From positions 1 to 22,500 of the forward strand of contig LUCW03001774.1 of assembly GCA_001586965.3 (NCBI GenBank): 22,500 bases of DNA, read 5' to 3'. Positions 1-9,640 of this stretch are shown one piece after another. This DNA comes from Sphaeroforma sirkka. Its lineage: Eukaryota; Opisthokonta; Ichthyosporea; Ichthyophonida. A model generated the notes under the pieces. The model did not search any database and was not told the DNA's origin. It worked only from the letters and a program-made list of their open reading frames with translations. Position numbers and translations under genes: made by a program. Within the stretch, counting starts at the first letter, position 1, and each line of letters starts with the position of its first letter.

Positions 1-796
1 AACGCTAAACATGTACCGATGCGATATGGCGCTTAACATGGAGCTTACTTAACTGTTCCCCTAGTTCTTCTAGACTATGCACTGAAAAGCCGAAGACCGC
101 CATCACGGATCGCTCACGCACCACATACATGCGCTTTACTCTCACTACAAGAAAATAATGTAACTATGAAACGAGCCGCACCGTAAACCGGTGCTGATTC
201 TTACTCTCTTCTATATTAACTTACCTCCATAATCCGGGATATGCCACTGACAATTACAATTGTTGACTGACGAAGGTTTGATTGCCAAGACTTAAGTGTG
301 GGTCATTTGCAAAGCTGTTTACTGTTTTTTTTGAATAAAGATCTTACAGATAGTCATGAACTTGAGATCAAACGATATATACTGCGCTTCTTAATGCCCT
401 AGAGAGAAAACAAAGGGCAAATGGCTTTTGACCAGACACCAGCATTACTTACGGCGGATACGGCAGGTAGCAGTCTATAGAATTCTCACATATTGAACCT
501 TACCAACAATGAAGGGGATTCCAAAGTGATATCGAGCTTGGGACGATTGGGCAGTTGACTCTTTCTGAAAGTGACTTGCACGTAAAGGAGTCCAGAGTGT
601 ATCAGAGGATTGGTCAATCTAAAACCTCCAATACATGACTGGTGGATGCCTATTTCCAGATAGAATATCGCAGCCCTAAAAGGAATGTACCCGAGGAAAT
701 GACTGTAACAGCTGTAGAGACCACAAAACGAGGGTAAATTTGTCAAAAGATAAAAAAAATTGTCTGCACATACAACTTTTATTTCAATATTATTAA
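1..796. other. Stretch with no supported gene
   Basis: I see no gene here. One minus-strand open frame at 486-746 codes 86 residues, but it has no recognisable motif, no splice-like context and no repeat support, so I treat it as chance. No tRNA, rRNA or repeat element stands out. Composition is ordinary compared with the AT-rich tracts further along. Confidence 0.5.
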
Positions 797-799
797 TTA

Positions 800-1257
800 C
801 CTACTATAGACTTTCGAGGACCGAGTTGTCATTGCGATGACATCCATTTTTAGTCCCCTGGCTGGATACTGCGCGACTCTAAGACGTTCTTTGCGGTATG
901 GCAGATATAAAGCCATGTATCTCTTCTTCACGCTGGGTATCATATGCGCTAGCTTCAACGCGTTCAACAGGCCTGTAGATCCAAGGATCATACTTGTTTC
1001 GAATCATGGTGCTGGCAGCGCTAAAAATCTGGGGACACTTTCATAAAGGGCTCAATTACATTTATAGCAGGTTTATTTGATACTATACTAAGCAAAAGTA
1101 TGCCTCTGCCCCGCCAAGTATTGTCACCATCGGTACTACCTGTACTGCCTAATTCTCTAAGATGCTCAAGAGCTGCACAGATATGCATACACCCCTTTAA
1201 CATTGTGATACGGTCTATAAATATTCGGTATAGGGGCAGGAAACAAACAAAGCGCAA
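800..1257 (-). pseudogene. Unrecognised minus-strand coding-like fragments
   Basis: Two or three minus frames are open in turn here. One around 1257-1021 codes 78 residues including GSTGSTDGDNTWRGRG. Another starts near 1009 with a short peptide rich in charged residues (DPWIYRPVERVEASAYDTQ). The way open frames switch suggests either an intron-containing gene or a decayed one. They lie on the same strand and in line with the fragments at 1489-2343, so they may be the C-terminal part of the same old gene. I do not recognise any family, and chance is possible. Confidence 0.2.
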
Positions 1258-1488
1258 CCTGTACCTCGTTGTAGACGTATCTCAAATTATTACCCTTCTC
1301 GGCAAATAAGCCGAAGAAATACGTATTTTGAGGTTCCTGTCCATGAATCGACCTACCGACGCTTTCACGTACATTACTAACTTTAAGTCACCAGCCTCAG
1401 TAAATCCTATCTTCATGCCTACGGCTCGTCGTTTCTGTTGCTTGTCCTGTCTAGTAGAGAAATATCCGTCTTCTCTATCAAAGTAATT

Positions 1489-1998
1489 TCATACTACATC
1501 TTTACTAATATAGATCTTAATCACATTAGCTTGTGTGTAGGATACAAGTCTGATTTTGTAGATAGATAGTTCTTTCTCGTACACCGATTGCATAGTTTGC
1601 TGTTTTGCTAGCAACTGTGCAGAATCGTCTCCTACTGGTTTCCTTGTAGTAGTAGCAATAATGAGTGTCGACATCAGAAGTAATGTACTCTTTAAGAGCG
1701 CAACACCTTTGACCCTTTCAGGGATAGACAAATCATGTGTCCTAGAATAAGCACGAAATTGTATGCCCGTCATAGTGTCGAAATTAATGGCAGTATGGTC
1801 CTTCTCAAAGTTAGTAATTCTACGCATTGGCACGTGCGTGGGTTTGAACGCGTCAGAATCTTCCACTTCTATTGCGCCGTTAATCCACTGTAGAGAATTT
1901 TCAGACTTACGTTTGTTTTGCACTACACGATTATCCCTGGGGTAGTATCTTCCTGGCCCAAAGAGTTTATGTATGCCTCGTACACCTTTTGTTTGCAA
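1489..1998 (-). pseudogene. Unrecognised 169-residue minus-strand coding fragment
   Basis: This is the longest open frame in the left part of the window. It has a hydrophilic N-terminal half with a basic patch (RVVQNKRKS), then a segment rich in acidic and polar residues, then one hydrophobic stretch (ALLKSTLLLMSTLIIATTT) that could be a membrane helix or a buried helix. The C-terminal part looks helical (LLAKQQTMQSVYEKELSIY). Its 5' end overlaps the neighbouring fragment at 1923-2111 in a different frame. This suggests that both come from one gene that has lost its frame, or that an exon boundary lies there. No family recognised. That it is or was coding rests on length and composition only. 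Confidence 0.35.
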
Positions 1999-2111
1999 TT
2001 CATGTGCTGATTGTCAAAAGATGACACAAAACATTTTAGATATGGATAGTACGCGGGCCGGCAATAAAACATATAGACAGTCCTAGAAACGCCAAATCGA
2101 CCAGCTTTCAA
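1923..2111 (-). pseudogene. Unrecognised minus-strand coding fragment, Tyr/Cys-rich
   Basis: The frame stays open upstream of the first Met, up to about 2165. Its start is rich in His, Gln and Asn, and it continues with an aromatic and cysteine-rich run (VYMFYCRPAYYPYLKCF). It overlaps the 1489-1998 frame for about 75 bases in another phase, and abuts the 2149-2343 fragment, again in another phase. Three consecutive same-strand fragments in different frames fit a single decayed gene running right to left. No domain could be named. Confidence 0.3.
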
Positions 2112-2148
2112 GCCTGCTTCGTTGTTGCCGTGTTGATGCTGACGTATA

Positions 2149-2343
2149 CTATCTACCGTACAACGATCTCTCTCGTATGTGTGTCAACAGCCCCTTTGGA
2201 CCGACACCGGTGCGTTGTCTGTAGTCTGTCTTCAATAGACAAGCGCACAGATACACCAATTCATCTAAGTCGTATTTACATACGTAGTGTAAAAACTCAT
2301 GCGTAGTAGACTTCCACTCTCCTACTACTTCGGGCTCATGCAT
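2149..2343 (-). pseudogene. Unrecognised minus-strand coding fragment
   Basis: A 64-residue open frame, predicted to be mostly helical, with the run YDLDELVYLCACLL followed by a basic, Gly-containing tail. Possible 3' splice sites (CAG or TAG after pyrimidines) lie just upstream on the minus strand near 2350-2400, so it could be an internal exon. It lies between the tandem-duplicated segment on its 5' side and the fragments at 1489-2111 on its 3' side. No family recognised. Confidence 0.3.
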
Positions 2344-2450
2344 GAACTGTTCAGAAGCTTATTACCGACGTTAATTCTGCTGAAGATCCCCCACTCACTC
2401 TCTATAAAAGTGGTTATCAAGTATTATATTGTCACAATACAAAAGCAAAT

Positions 2451-2658
2451 GTAATCAGTATCGTTTACAATACAGTAGTGTACAATACCTGATAGCTGTA
2501 GATTCTAAAGTTGCGACATTAAAAAACCATATCATTTGCAGCTAGCACCGTCATAATAAGTCTCGCTGCTATCAGATTGTGGTCACCAACCGCAGCCTTA
2601 CAATGTTTGTACAGGCTGTCTCCCTCTTCCTCAACCAGTCTTCTAATATATTATTCAC
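2451..2658. repeat. Tandem duplication, copy A, left part
   Basis: This is the left piece of a ~694 bp segment whose right piece lies at 11562-12048 and whose complete second copy is 12049-12742. Matching runs from GTAATCAGTATCG at 2451 to TTATTCAC at 2658 against 12049-12255. There is one small cluster of differences near 2503-2525 and near identity elsewhere. The copy is cut by the LTR retrotransposon that starts at 2659. Confidence 0.95.
2655..2658. repeat. Target site duplication of LTR element 1, left
   Basis: TCAC lies directly before the 5' LTR and is repeated at 11558-11561 directly after the 3' LTR. The uninterrupted second copy of the duplicated host segment reads TTATTCACTACATC at about 12248, which confirms both the target and the 4 bp length. 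Confidence 0.92.
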
Positions 2659-2835
2659 TGTGGTAAAAGTCCCTTAAACCACTATCAGTGTGAAGTTAGA
2701 ATTAATTTACAATTAATTCACGAGGTGAATTATTTGTAGACCACGTAGACAATCAAATATAAGAATAAATACACCGCACTGAGGCCTCAGGAGACTCAGT
2801 AGGTTTTAGTATCGTATTTTGATGTGTTTACTACA
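2659..2835 (+). repeat. 5' LTR of element 1 (177 bp)
   Basis: It begins TGTGGTAAAAGT and ends TTTACTACA, and matches 11378-11557 throughout apart from a few one- or two-base indels in short repeats. It holds the AT-rich run ATATAAGAATAAATAC, which could serve as a TATA-like site or a poly(A) signal (AATAAA). At 177 bp it is short for a gypsy LTR but within the known range. No convincing tRNA primer-binding site directly follows it. Confidence 0.95.
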
Positions 2836-2924
2836 TTTTTACGACTAGTTACTTTAGGTGTATTATTCGATTTTATCTCGAGGATAATAGTGGACGGAGA
2901 AGTTCATTTTATTGACGAATTACC

Positions 2925-3078
2925 GGAGTTGATCTCCTCAGAACCGGGTAGCTGAAGGAGCTTGTAAAAGTACGACAGGAGCAAAGTCTTCCGAGCACAG
3001 GGGAGTTGATCACCCTCAGAACCGGATAGCCGAAAGGAGCTTGCAAACTACGACAGGAGCAAAGTCTTCCGAGCACAG
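2925..3078 (+). repeat. 76/77 bp tandem repeat, two copies, in leader of element 1
   Basis: Copy 1 is 2925-3000 and copy 2 is 3002-3078. Both begin GGAGTTGATC and end CTTCCGAGCACAG, with a few differences in the middle. The repeat lies about 90 bp after the 5' LTR, in the untranslated leader. The minus-strand open frame across it is a product of the duplication and has no sign of being a gene. Confidence 0.9.
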
Positions 3079-3106
3079 ATAAGTGAAAAGAAATCCCCAC
3101 CTTCCA

Positions 3107-3281
3107 TTTTGCTCGGTTTGATACGTTTGCGTGATTTTCATATATATATATATACATCATGCAGATTTTATTATTATTATAAATCTAGAGCAAATTGGAG
3201 TGATTAGTAATATATGCAGAAATTAACAGGTGCCCATTTTATTTAGCTGATGAGCATTTTATTTCTTCTTCTTTTTTTTTC

Positions 3282-3321
<40 letters not shown>

Positions 3322-3575
3322 TCCGACCATCCGGTCGAATGCTACTAATTTTTTATTAAAAAATAATAATATATATATATATATATAATTATATATATAT
3401 CCGTTTTGCTCGGTTTGATACACTTGCGTGATTTATATATATATATATTTATATTTTTATGCATATTTTTAAAATTATTTTAAATCTAGAGCAAATTGGG
3501 TGATTAGTAATATATGCAATTTTTTAGCATTTTTTTATTTCTAAATTTTTATAGATTAATTAGTCATCCGACCAT
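3107..3575 (+). repeat. Diverged direct repeat with (TA)n tracts in leader of element 1
   Basis: A block starting TTTTGCTCGGTTTGATAC at 3107 recurs at 3404. Both copies continue through CTAGAGCAAATTGG and GATTAGTAATATATGCA to the shared ATCCGACCAT (about 3320 and 3566). Copy length differs mainly through TA tracts, the longest at 3287-3316 and 3370-3400. These are direct repeats with a period of about 295 bp and do not look coding. Confidence 0.85.
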
Positions 3576-5104
3576 TTCCCAACAACCATTCATTCTTCTT
3601 TTGATTTTTTTTTAATCCATCTTCGGTCCGAAAATCCAGATACTTCAATTCCAATGCGACTTTTCAGGCCGTCGTTGACAATCAAGGCCTCCCTCTGACT
3701 AATTAGCAGTCATAGGACGTTTGAACAATGTTTTGACTGGCCTAGTCAATCCACACAACACGAACATGATGCAGTATCGCAGTTAGGGGTATAGAAGAAC
3801 GTAATTTGGCGTAGAGAAGGTCGATATGGCAGATTTTCATAGGTGTGGGCGAGTACAGCGACGACAAAGGGCAGATAGAGGTGATCAAGAAAAGCAGGTA
3901 GCAATGTAGAATCGACAGTGTCAGGCGACGTAGAATGGAAACGTGTGAATTAAGCGCGCGTGAGACAGGTAGCAATGCAGAAGAGGAGCTAGGCACAGTT
4001 TGGGAGAAACTGAGACAGAGAAAAAATGCGATTTCAACTCGTATTTTCAACAAATATCAACTACGGGAGCAAGTTTTGGTAATCAATTGGCTAGACGAAA
4101 AGACTGGCATGGTTAGAAGATCGATTTTTCGAAAATATCTCGGAGTCGAATGTTCGCCATCGTTGCATGCGCGAACTTCGATGGTCACGAAAGCATAGGA
4201 AAAAAAAAAAATATATCACGGGGGTATCAGAACCCACGACCAACACACAACTAGAAGACATATTTACCGATGTTACAAGACAGAATACATTTTCGTATAT
4301 ATATATACATATATATATATATATACTTAAATTTCCATTCTAGAGAGAAAGGAAGTCAACGTAAGTGAATCAGCCGTAGGACCAACATAGCCTGGTACGG
4401 TTGTATGATTGTTGGTGAAAACTAAGGAGAACGTTATCACCGACGTATAAGGCGAATCGTCAAGATGCAGCGGACTCTTGCAAAGTACAGAAGAAATAGT
4501 ACATGCAAAAGTAGACAGCACTTATCAGGCATCGTGCAAGTACACTCAAGTTGGTTTGAATAAGGAATTTGTTTTTGGTTTTCCAACTTCATAACCGATG
4601 TATCTACCTTGGGCTTCAAGGTTATTCTTGGGAACCTTGACCTGAACTTCCTGGCTGCAGGCCTCGGATTTGATTGATGTTGGAGTACAGTGGTCCGAAG
4701 GTTGGATTAAAGGAGCATTCAGAACGCTAGAACACGACAGGCGGTTGATCATTGAACACGCTTCGAGTCTATCAGCAACTCTTAATTACTCCTATAGACA
4801 GAGCAAAGGAGAGCAAAACGAGTACTCATTAACAAAACCAACCCAAACAAAATGATTAGCAATCATCAAGGAGCAAGGTGTATTCGAGCGCAACGAGTTT
4901 TCGGGGACCCGCAAGCAGACCTTGTAGACATCAACATGATTCAATGATAATTAGCTATTTTGGTATCACGAGAGGAGAACGGCGGAAGAAAGTGTGTAAC
5001 ACAAATGGCTGAAGTCAACTATTATATAATAGCCGACACTCCTTCAATCTGGACCAACTATTCATCAACAACACAAAGCCATACATCGAAGTCTTAACAT
5101 CAAG
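3576..5104. other. Leader of element 1, no recognised gene
   Basis: Two modest plus-strand open frames occur, at 3935-4198 (87 residues, charged, with QRKNAISTRIF and ending HARTSMVTKA) and at 4670-4855 (61 residues). Neither shows a known motif. They lie inside the retrotransposon between the 5' LTR and gag, so they could be remnants of an extra element-borne reading frame or chance. A (TA)n tract lies at about 4297-4326, and a short tRNA-like stretch at about 4208-4282. Confidence 0.4.
4208..4282 (-). repeat. Possible tRNA-like or SINE-type relic
   Basis: On the minus strand the run GGTCGTGGGTTCTGATACCC resembles a tRNA variable loop plus T-arm (B-box consensus GGTTCRANNCC). It is preceded at a roughly tRNA-like distance by GTAACATCGGTAAATATG, which is only loosely like a D-arm or A-box. 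It is followed by a T-run at 4200-4211, as a Pol III terminator would be. No acceptor stem can be closed and the anticodon arm is poor, so it is not a working tRNA. It may be a SINE fragment or coincidence. Confidence 0.25.
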
Positions 5105-7180
5105 ATGCCTATGCGTCCAACACCCCGTAGCCCTCGACGCACTCGTCGCGACGGCAAAGCAACCCAGAGATCTTTGTCAGATTTCGAGCAGACCCACCAA
5201 GGAGGCACAGCTTCTTCGCGCCAGACAGTAGCATCGCGTCGAAGAGATGAACAACCGCGACATGAACAGACAGACCAAGACGTGGGCCAGGCAGCAAGCA
5301 GGCGACATCAGTTGGGGCACGGGTCTCGCTTATCGGCAAGAGGGAGAGCAGATCCAGAAGACAGTGAGGTGCAATTTGTGATTAGGCATACTAGTCGTTC
5401 AAAGTCTGCTGAACCAGCAGCTGAGCGACACAGGGTAGCCAATGTCCGAGGTACTTCGGGCATTCATTCAGCGGGTGATAGACCGTATTCATGGCAGCCT
5501 TTTCACCGAGCACCTGAACGAGATTTCACTCGAAAGCGAACTCGATCGGGGAGTTTTACCAGTGCAAGTCAGGATTCCCTCGCAGGCAACGGGGATGAAC
5601 GACAAGTCCAACGGCATAGAAATATGTCAGGGTGGGCCACGGGCACTCGTCAGCAAAACTCTGACGAAATCAGGGGCCGACAGCTAGAGCAATATTTGAG
5701 CGACCCACATGGGGATTATCATAGGAAGCCGAACGAAAACAACTACGTAGACGATGGGAACTCAGCCGACAGCACCGAGACTTCGCGCGATCGATACAGG
5801 ATATGCGCAAGGCTAGTTACGTTGACGACGGTAAGCGCAAGTATAGTGACGTCGACGACGGTAAGCGCAAGAATCTAGTGAGGTCGACGACGGTAATGTT
5901 CATGGCAGCAGAAAACGACCGCACAAAGACGAACAGGCGAGAGAGCCGATCATGACACCAGCGCAGTGGAACGAGCATCGCCGAGCCATGTGTCAACGCC
6001 TCGAAGGGAAGATATCCTTCTTTGTGGATGAACTTTGTCGAGCACAGGAAACTACGATGTCCCAAGATGTACATTACTAACGTCCACGATCGATACGTTG
6101 AAAGGAGCGTTGAATACTCAATTGGAAGCTATCAGGAAGAACAGAGCTCCGGAGCCACGGACATGGCCCGATTGGCCTTTAGACCGTTATCAATTAAGCA
6201 GCACAGCCGATAGAGACACACGAGGGGCGCTAGAAGAGGCACTGAAGAACGCCCATGTCTCAGGACTAGATGAGTCGTGGATGGTACGTTGGTTCTATAA
6301 GGTACTCATACATTTTAAGGCAGCAAAGGCCACAATTGACTATCTCCGTGACAACCATAATGAGCTGAGGGTATATCCGGCGGAACAGGTCATAGACCAA
6401 ATCTGTCAACATGAGAGCAAGGCCACCGTAGACCCTACCTTTAAGAAGTTGGCGAAGGGTAATCCCGCACCAAGGGTGTAGAGTCAGCCAGGGAACATTT
6501 GAACAAGATTGTGGAAGTTCACAAGAGAGCCTGGGAGCGAGCAGATAAGGGCAAGGACTTTCCTAAGCGGTTGCTTAATCACTGCCTCATACAGGCCCTC
6601 GAGGACCTGACAGGTAATATGACGTATGAACGCACGCTACAACACCACATAGGTTGGGACCACCTGGAGACTGAAGACCTTCTCCGCATTTTAAATCCAG
6701 ACATACAAGAAACCGATGCCATCCTCAGACAACGGGTACGGACACAGATGAATGTGGGGATAGGCGTAGACAGTTTCCAGCCCAACAACGAGATCGTAAT
6801 TTGAATACGAATACAGGAGGAGGCAGCACACAACGCACAAGCACGTCTACGACCACCACGTGTTACGCGTGCAGAGCGGGTGCCCCACCCAGTTTCAGGC
6901 ATATATCATCCTGCAAGCACTACCAGTCGAACAAAAGGGTTGGATTCACATCCAGCTCGGGCCGAGGATTTAAGCAAGGCGTATCCTTCGATAAGAGTTT
7001 GCCCGCGGTCAACACCATTACGGCTCTAACAGACTCGGACGACCAGCAAACGGAGCAGGAGGAGACCACGCCTACAGACACACACATTGCTTCCATACTG
7101 GCACACCCAGACGAAATCGAACAGGGTGAGTTAGAAGAGGATGCAACGTGGGAAACCATAGGCAGCGATCAGGAATAGGA
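5105..7180 (+). pseudogene. gag: gag region of element 1 (broken)
   Basis: Structural-protein region of the retrotransposon. The first part (about 5105-5880) codes a very basic, Arg/Ser/Gln-rich, probably disordered segment, as expected of a nucleic-acid-binding Gag end. The middle (about 6035-6800) codes mostly helical sequence with Trp-rich patches (DESWMVRWFYKVLIHF), consistent with a capsid-like domain. Near 6861-6914 is an atypical Cys/His set, C-x2-C-x9-H-x3-C, where gypsy elements usually carry a CCHC knuckle. It is followed by an acidic Thr/Glu/Asp-rich linker up to 7178. Assignment rests on position before the protease and on composition. This copy is broken in a few places. Confidence 0.75.
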
Positions 7181-7187
7181 CGTAAGG

Positions 7188-7421
7188 GTGTCGGATGTAG
7201 ATGCAACTTTAGTTTTCCCGTCTAGCACACCTGTGATACTATCGATCAAAGATCCATTACTTTCAATGGACAATCGAGTATTCATATCCATCCTGATTAA
7301 CGGTAAGACATGCAGGGCGTTAGTGGATTCTGGGGCAAACAGAAGTTGCATTGATTCGACATCCGCACACGATTGGGGATTGCAAATTAAGTCGGCTCCG
7401 GAGGATCCTATATATACCTAG
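7188..7421 (+). pseudogene. Aspartic protease region of element 1
   Basis: The active-site motif LVDSGANRSCID (about 7320-7355) is the D-S/T-G signature of retroviral-type aspartic proteases, preceded by the usual beta strand FISILINGKTCRA. The enzyme would cut the Gag-Pol polyprotein within the particle. The second half, with the flap and the usual ILG-like motif, fits the DAIVGQDLM stretch near 7535-7561. The region belongs to the broken pol of this copy. Confidence 0.85.
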
Positions 7422-7599
7422 CTGATCGTAGTCTTCGTACACGGCGAATAGGCTCAACCGTACAAACTCCAGTACGATATGGTCTAGAGCTCACAGAACA
7501 GTCTTTCGAGCTAATGAATCTACCACCGGCTATCGACGCGATCGTAGGCCAGGATCTTATGCCTGGCTTAGGGCTATACGTGGGAGGCCTTCAATCGCC

Positions 7600-8560
7600 A
7601 TTCTCACCCATAGATCCAACGGAGCTAGACAAACTATTGGAACCAATACCGCTGAGACGACCACCAGATTTGACCGAGGAAACCGGTGTTCGCCTGGAAC
7701 TAGACAAGGAACTGAGGGACAATGACGGTATTCGAGAAAAGGACAGGTGCAGACTGGAAGGAGGCGAAGTTAGATTGCCAGTGACACCAGATCAAGCTGC
7801 AAGGATGCGGAAGGCAGTAAGGAACTTTGTAGCAGACAAATGGATACCATGGGTAGATAGACAGGTGCAGAAGTGGATTCAAGATTTGGTCATAGTTCAA
7901 AGGGATACAGCCACTTCCGTCAACTTACCCTTGCTCGCCGTGCCAGAGTATACTCAATCTGGAGAACTAAAGAAAGTGCGAGTGTGTTTGGACCTCAGAG
8001 CGGTGAATGCATTAATACCGGCGGATCAGTTCATTATTCCCCGTATCAACGACATCATTGGTAACATCAAAGGGAAGAGATATTACACGACATTGGATCT
8101 AACCGCAGCGTACCATCGACTCCCAATTCACCCCTGATTCTCAGTATCTATTCAGTTTCACACATGGCAAAAGCCAGTATTCCTTTACATCAGCGCCATT
8201 TGGACTACACACACTGACGCAGCAGTTTCAGCGTACACTGAGTGTGATATTGCAAGAACTTCCGGCACACCACTACCTGGACGACATCGTAATAGCAACA
8301 GATGACTACGAGGAACACGTACGAGTAGTGAAAGAGGTCATTCGGCGGCTGACGTACCACAGTTTCAAGCTAAACCCTTCAAAATGTCATTTTGCAGTCA
8401 AAGAAGTCATGATCCTAGGGAAGCGAGTATCGAAGGCCGGAATTGATATTTGCCATGAAAAGCAGGCCAAGCTCATTGACTGGCCAACCCTGAAGAAGTA
8501 CAAAGACATTGCATCAGCCTTGGGATTAGCCAACTTTCTTCACGAGCACCTACCAAACTT
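7600..8560 (+). pseudogene. Reverse transcriptase region of element 1
   Basis: Clear Ty3/gypsy-type RT signatures appear in order: VCLDLRAVNALI (motif 2), TTLDLTAAYHRLPI (motif A, with the catalytic Asp), SAPFGLHTLTQQFQ (the usual APFGL...FQ motif), and HHYLDDIVIATD near 8271-8300 (motif C, YxDD with the two catalytic Asp). After these come FKLNPSKCHF and the LGKRVSKAGI thumb and connection signatures. These residues show the family beyond doubt. The region is part of a broken polyprotein in this copy. Confidence 0.93.
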
Positions 8561-8689
8561 TGCAGAGGTAGTTGCCCCACTCCGGGAATTTGTAAGACTG
8601 AAGCCTAAGGAAATCATTGGAGACAGGTGGGAACAGAGACACCAGCAAGCTTGGGATGCCATGAAGCAAGCCATAGTTGAGGCAGTAGT

Positions 8690-9075
8690 GTTGAAATTTC
8701 CCGTCGACGAAGTACCTTTACAACTCGAAACGGATGCAAGCGACTACGGTATTGGAGGTGCATTGTTCCAGACCATAGAAGGGAAGAAGTAATACCTAAT
8801 GTTCTTCAGCAAGACCCTCAACGCAGCACAGCGCAATTACGCAACACCCATGAAGGAATTATTGGCCTTGGTATATGGTCTCACACACTTCCGGGATCAT
8901 CTCGAAGGTCAACGCTTTTCAGTGTTGACTGATCACAAGGCTTTGGTGTATATGAACACACAGCTAAAGCTGAATCCGATGCTACAACGATGGCATCACA
9001 TCATAGCGCCTTTCAATTTTACTATCTCGCACATCCCGGGTATAAAGAACGTGTTACCCGACGCGTGGTCTAGGC
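8690..9075 (+). pseudogene. RNase H region of element 1
   Basis: The gypsy-type RNase H follows RT directly. ETDASDYGIGGALF gives the first catalytic Asp, MKELLALVYGL the Glu, and VLTDHKALVYMN the second Asp. The stretch ends with HIPGIKNVLPDAWSRL, the family's usual HxPGxxNxxADxLSR closing motif. It degrades the RNA strand during cDNA synthesis. Confidence 0.92.
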
Positions 9076-9078
9076 TTC

Positions 9079-9640
9079 ATGAGGGAACTGTTGAGACTGA
9101 GGACCCGGAGGTACTATATGCAGAATGTTGGCAACTTTTTTCCAGACTACTTTGAGCAAGCGCAACGGATTATGGGTGAGAATAATGTCGATGTCTTTGC
9201 TTCGCATCAGGACCATCATTTGCCACGCTACTACACCGACGATGACAGGGGTGGAGCGTTTGCACATTGTTGGAAGGATATAGACGGATGGATGAACCCA
9301 CCATGGAGATTAATCCATAGAATGTTGCGCAAGATACGATCAGAGAGGGCCACAGCTACGGTGTGTCTACCGTGGGCGCCCCACGAGCCTTGGTTCCAGT
9401 TATTCAAGTCGCTTCTACAAAGAGACCCAGTATTAGTTCCAAGGACAGCCCACTCCTTCCTCAAATACGGAAAGTATGCGAGTGGCAAGGCACCATGGGG
9501 TCACACAGTCATTGCCAGAGTAGGCCCACGCAATGGTTACAGCCTTCCAGCGACGTTTTCAGCACGATTGGGATATGCAGAACCGTCCTCAGTATCGAAC
9601 GTCACCCCATTAGATACGTCTCGGCTAGTATCGATCGCTA
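9079..9640 (+). pseudogene. Methyltransferase-like domain between RNase H and integrase (element 1)
   Basis: Right after RNase H the frame codes NVDVFASHQDHHLPRYY (about 9184-9234), then DGWMNPPWRLIHRML (about 9283-9327), then ATATVCLPWAPHEPWFQLF. This order matches the region after RNase H in DIRS-type elements (DLFAS...PPF..I..VL.KI.....PLWP.QPWF), often annotated as a Dam-like N6-adenine methyltransferase. The NPPW tetrapeptide is the form taken by amino-methyltransferase motif IV (D/N-P-P-Y/W). No S-adenosylmethionine-binding FxGxG motif is obvious, so activity is doubtful. What I see is the motif pair; the relation to DIRS is from family knowledge; any function is inference. Confidence 0.72.

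Noticed and set aside
486-746. 86-residue minus-strand frame
   Set aside because: No motif, no context, no support from repeats or splice signals; length is within chance.
2909-3160. 83-residue minus-strand frame with internal repeats (LGRLCSCR twice)
   Set aside because: Produced by the 76 bp tandem repeat in the leader and a (TA)n tract; no sign of coding beyond that.
2926-3580. CRISPR-like or satellite array
   Set aside because: Only two copies of each repeat, of different kinds, inside an LTR element's leader; no regular spacers.
6579-6902. 107-residue minus-strand frame, Arg/Ser/Cys-rich
   Set aside because: Exact shadow of the gag region on the opposite strand.
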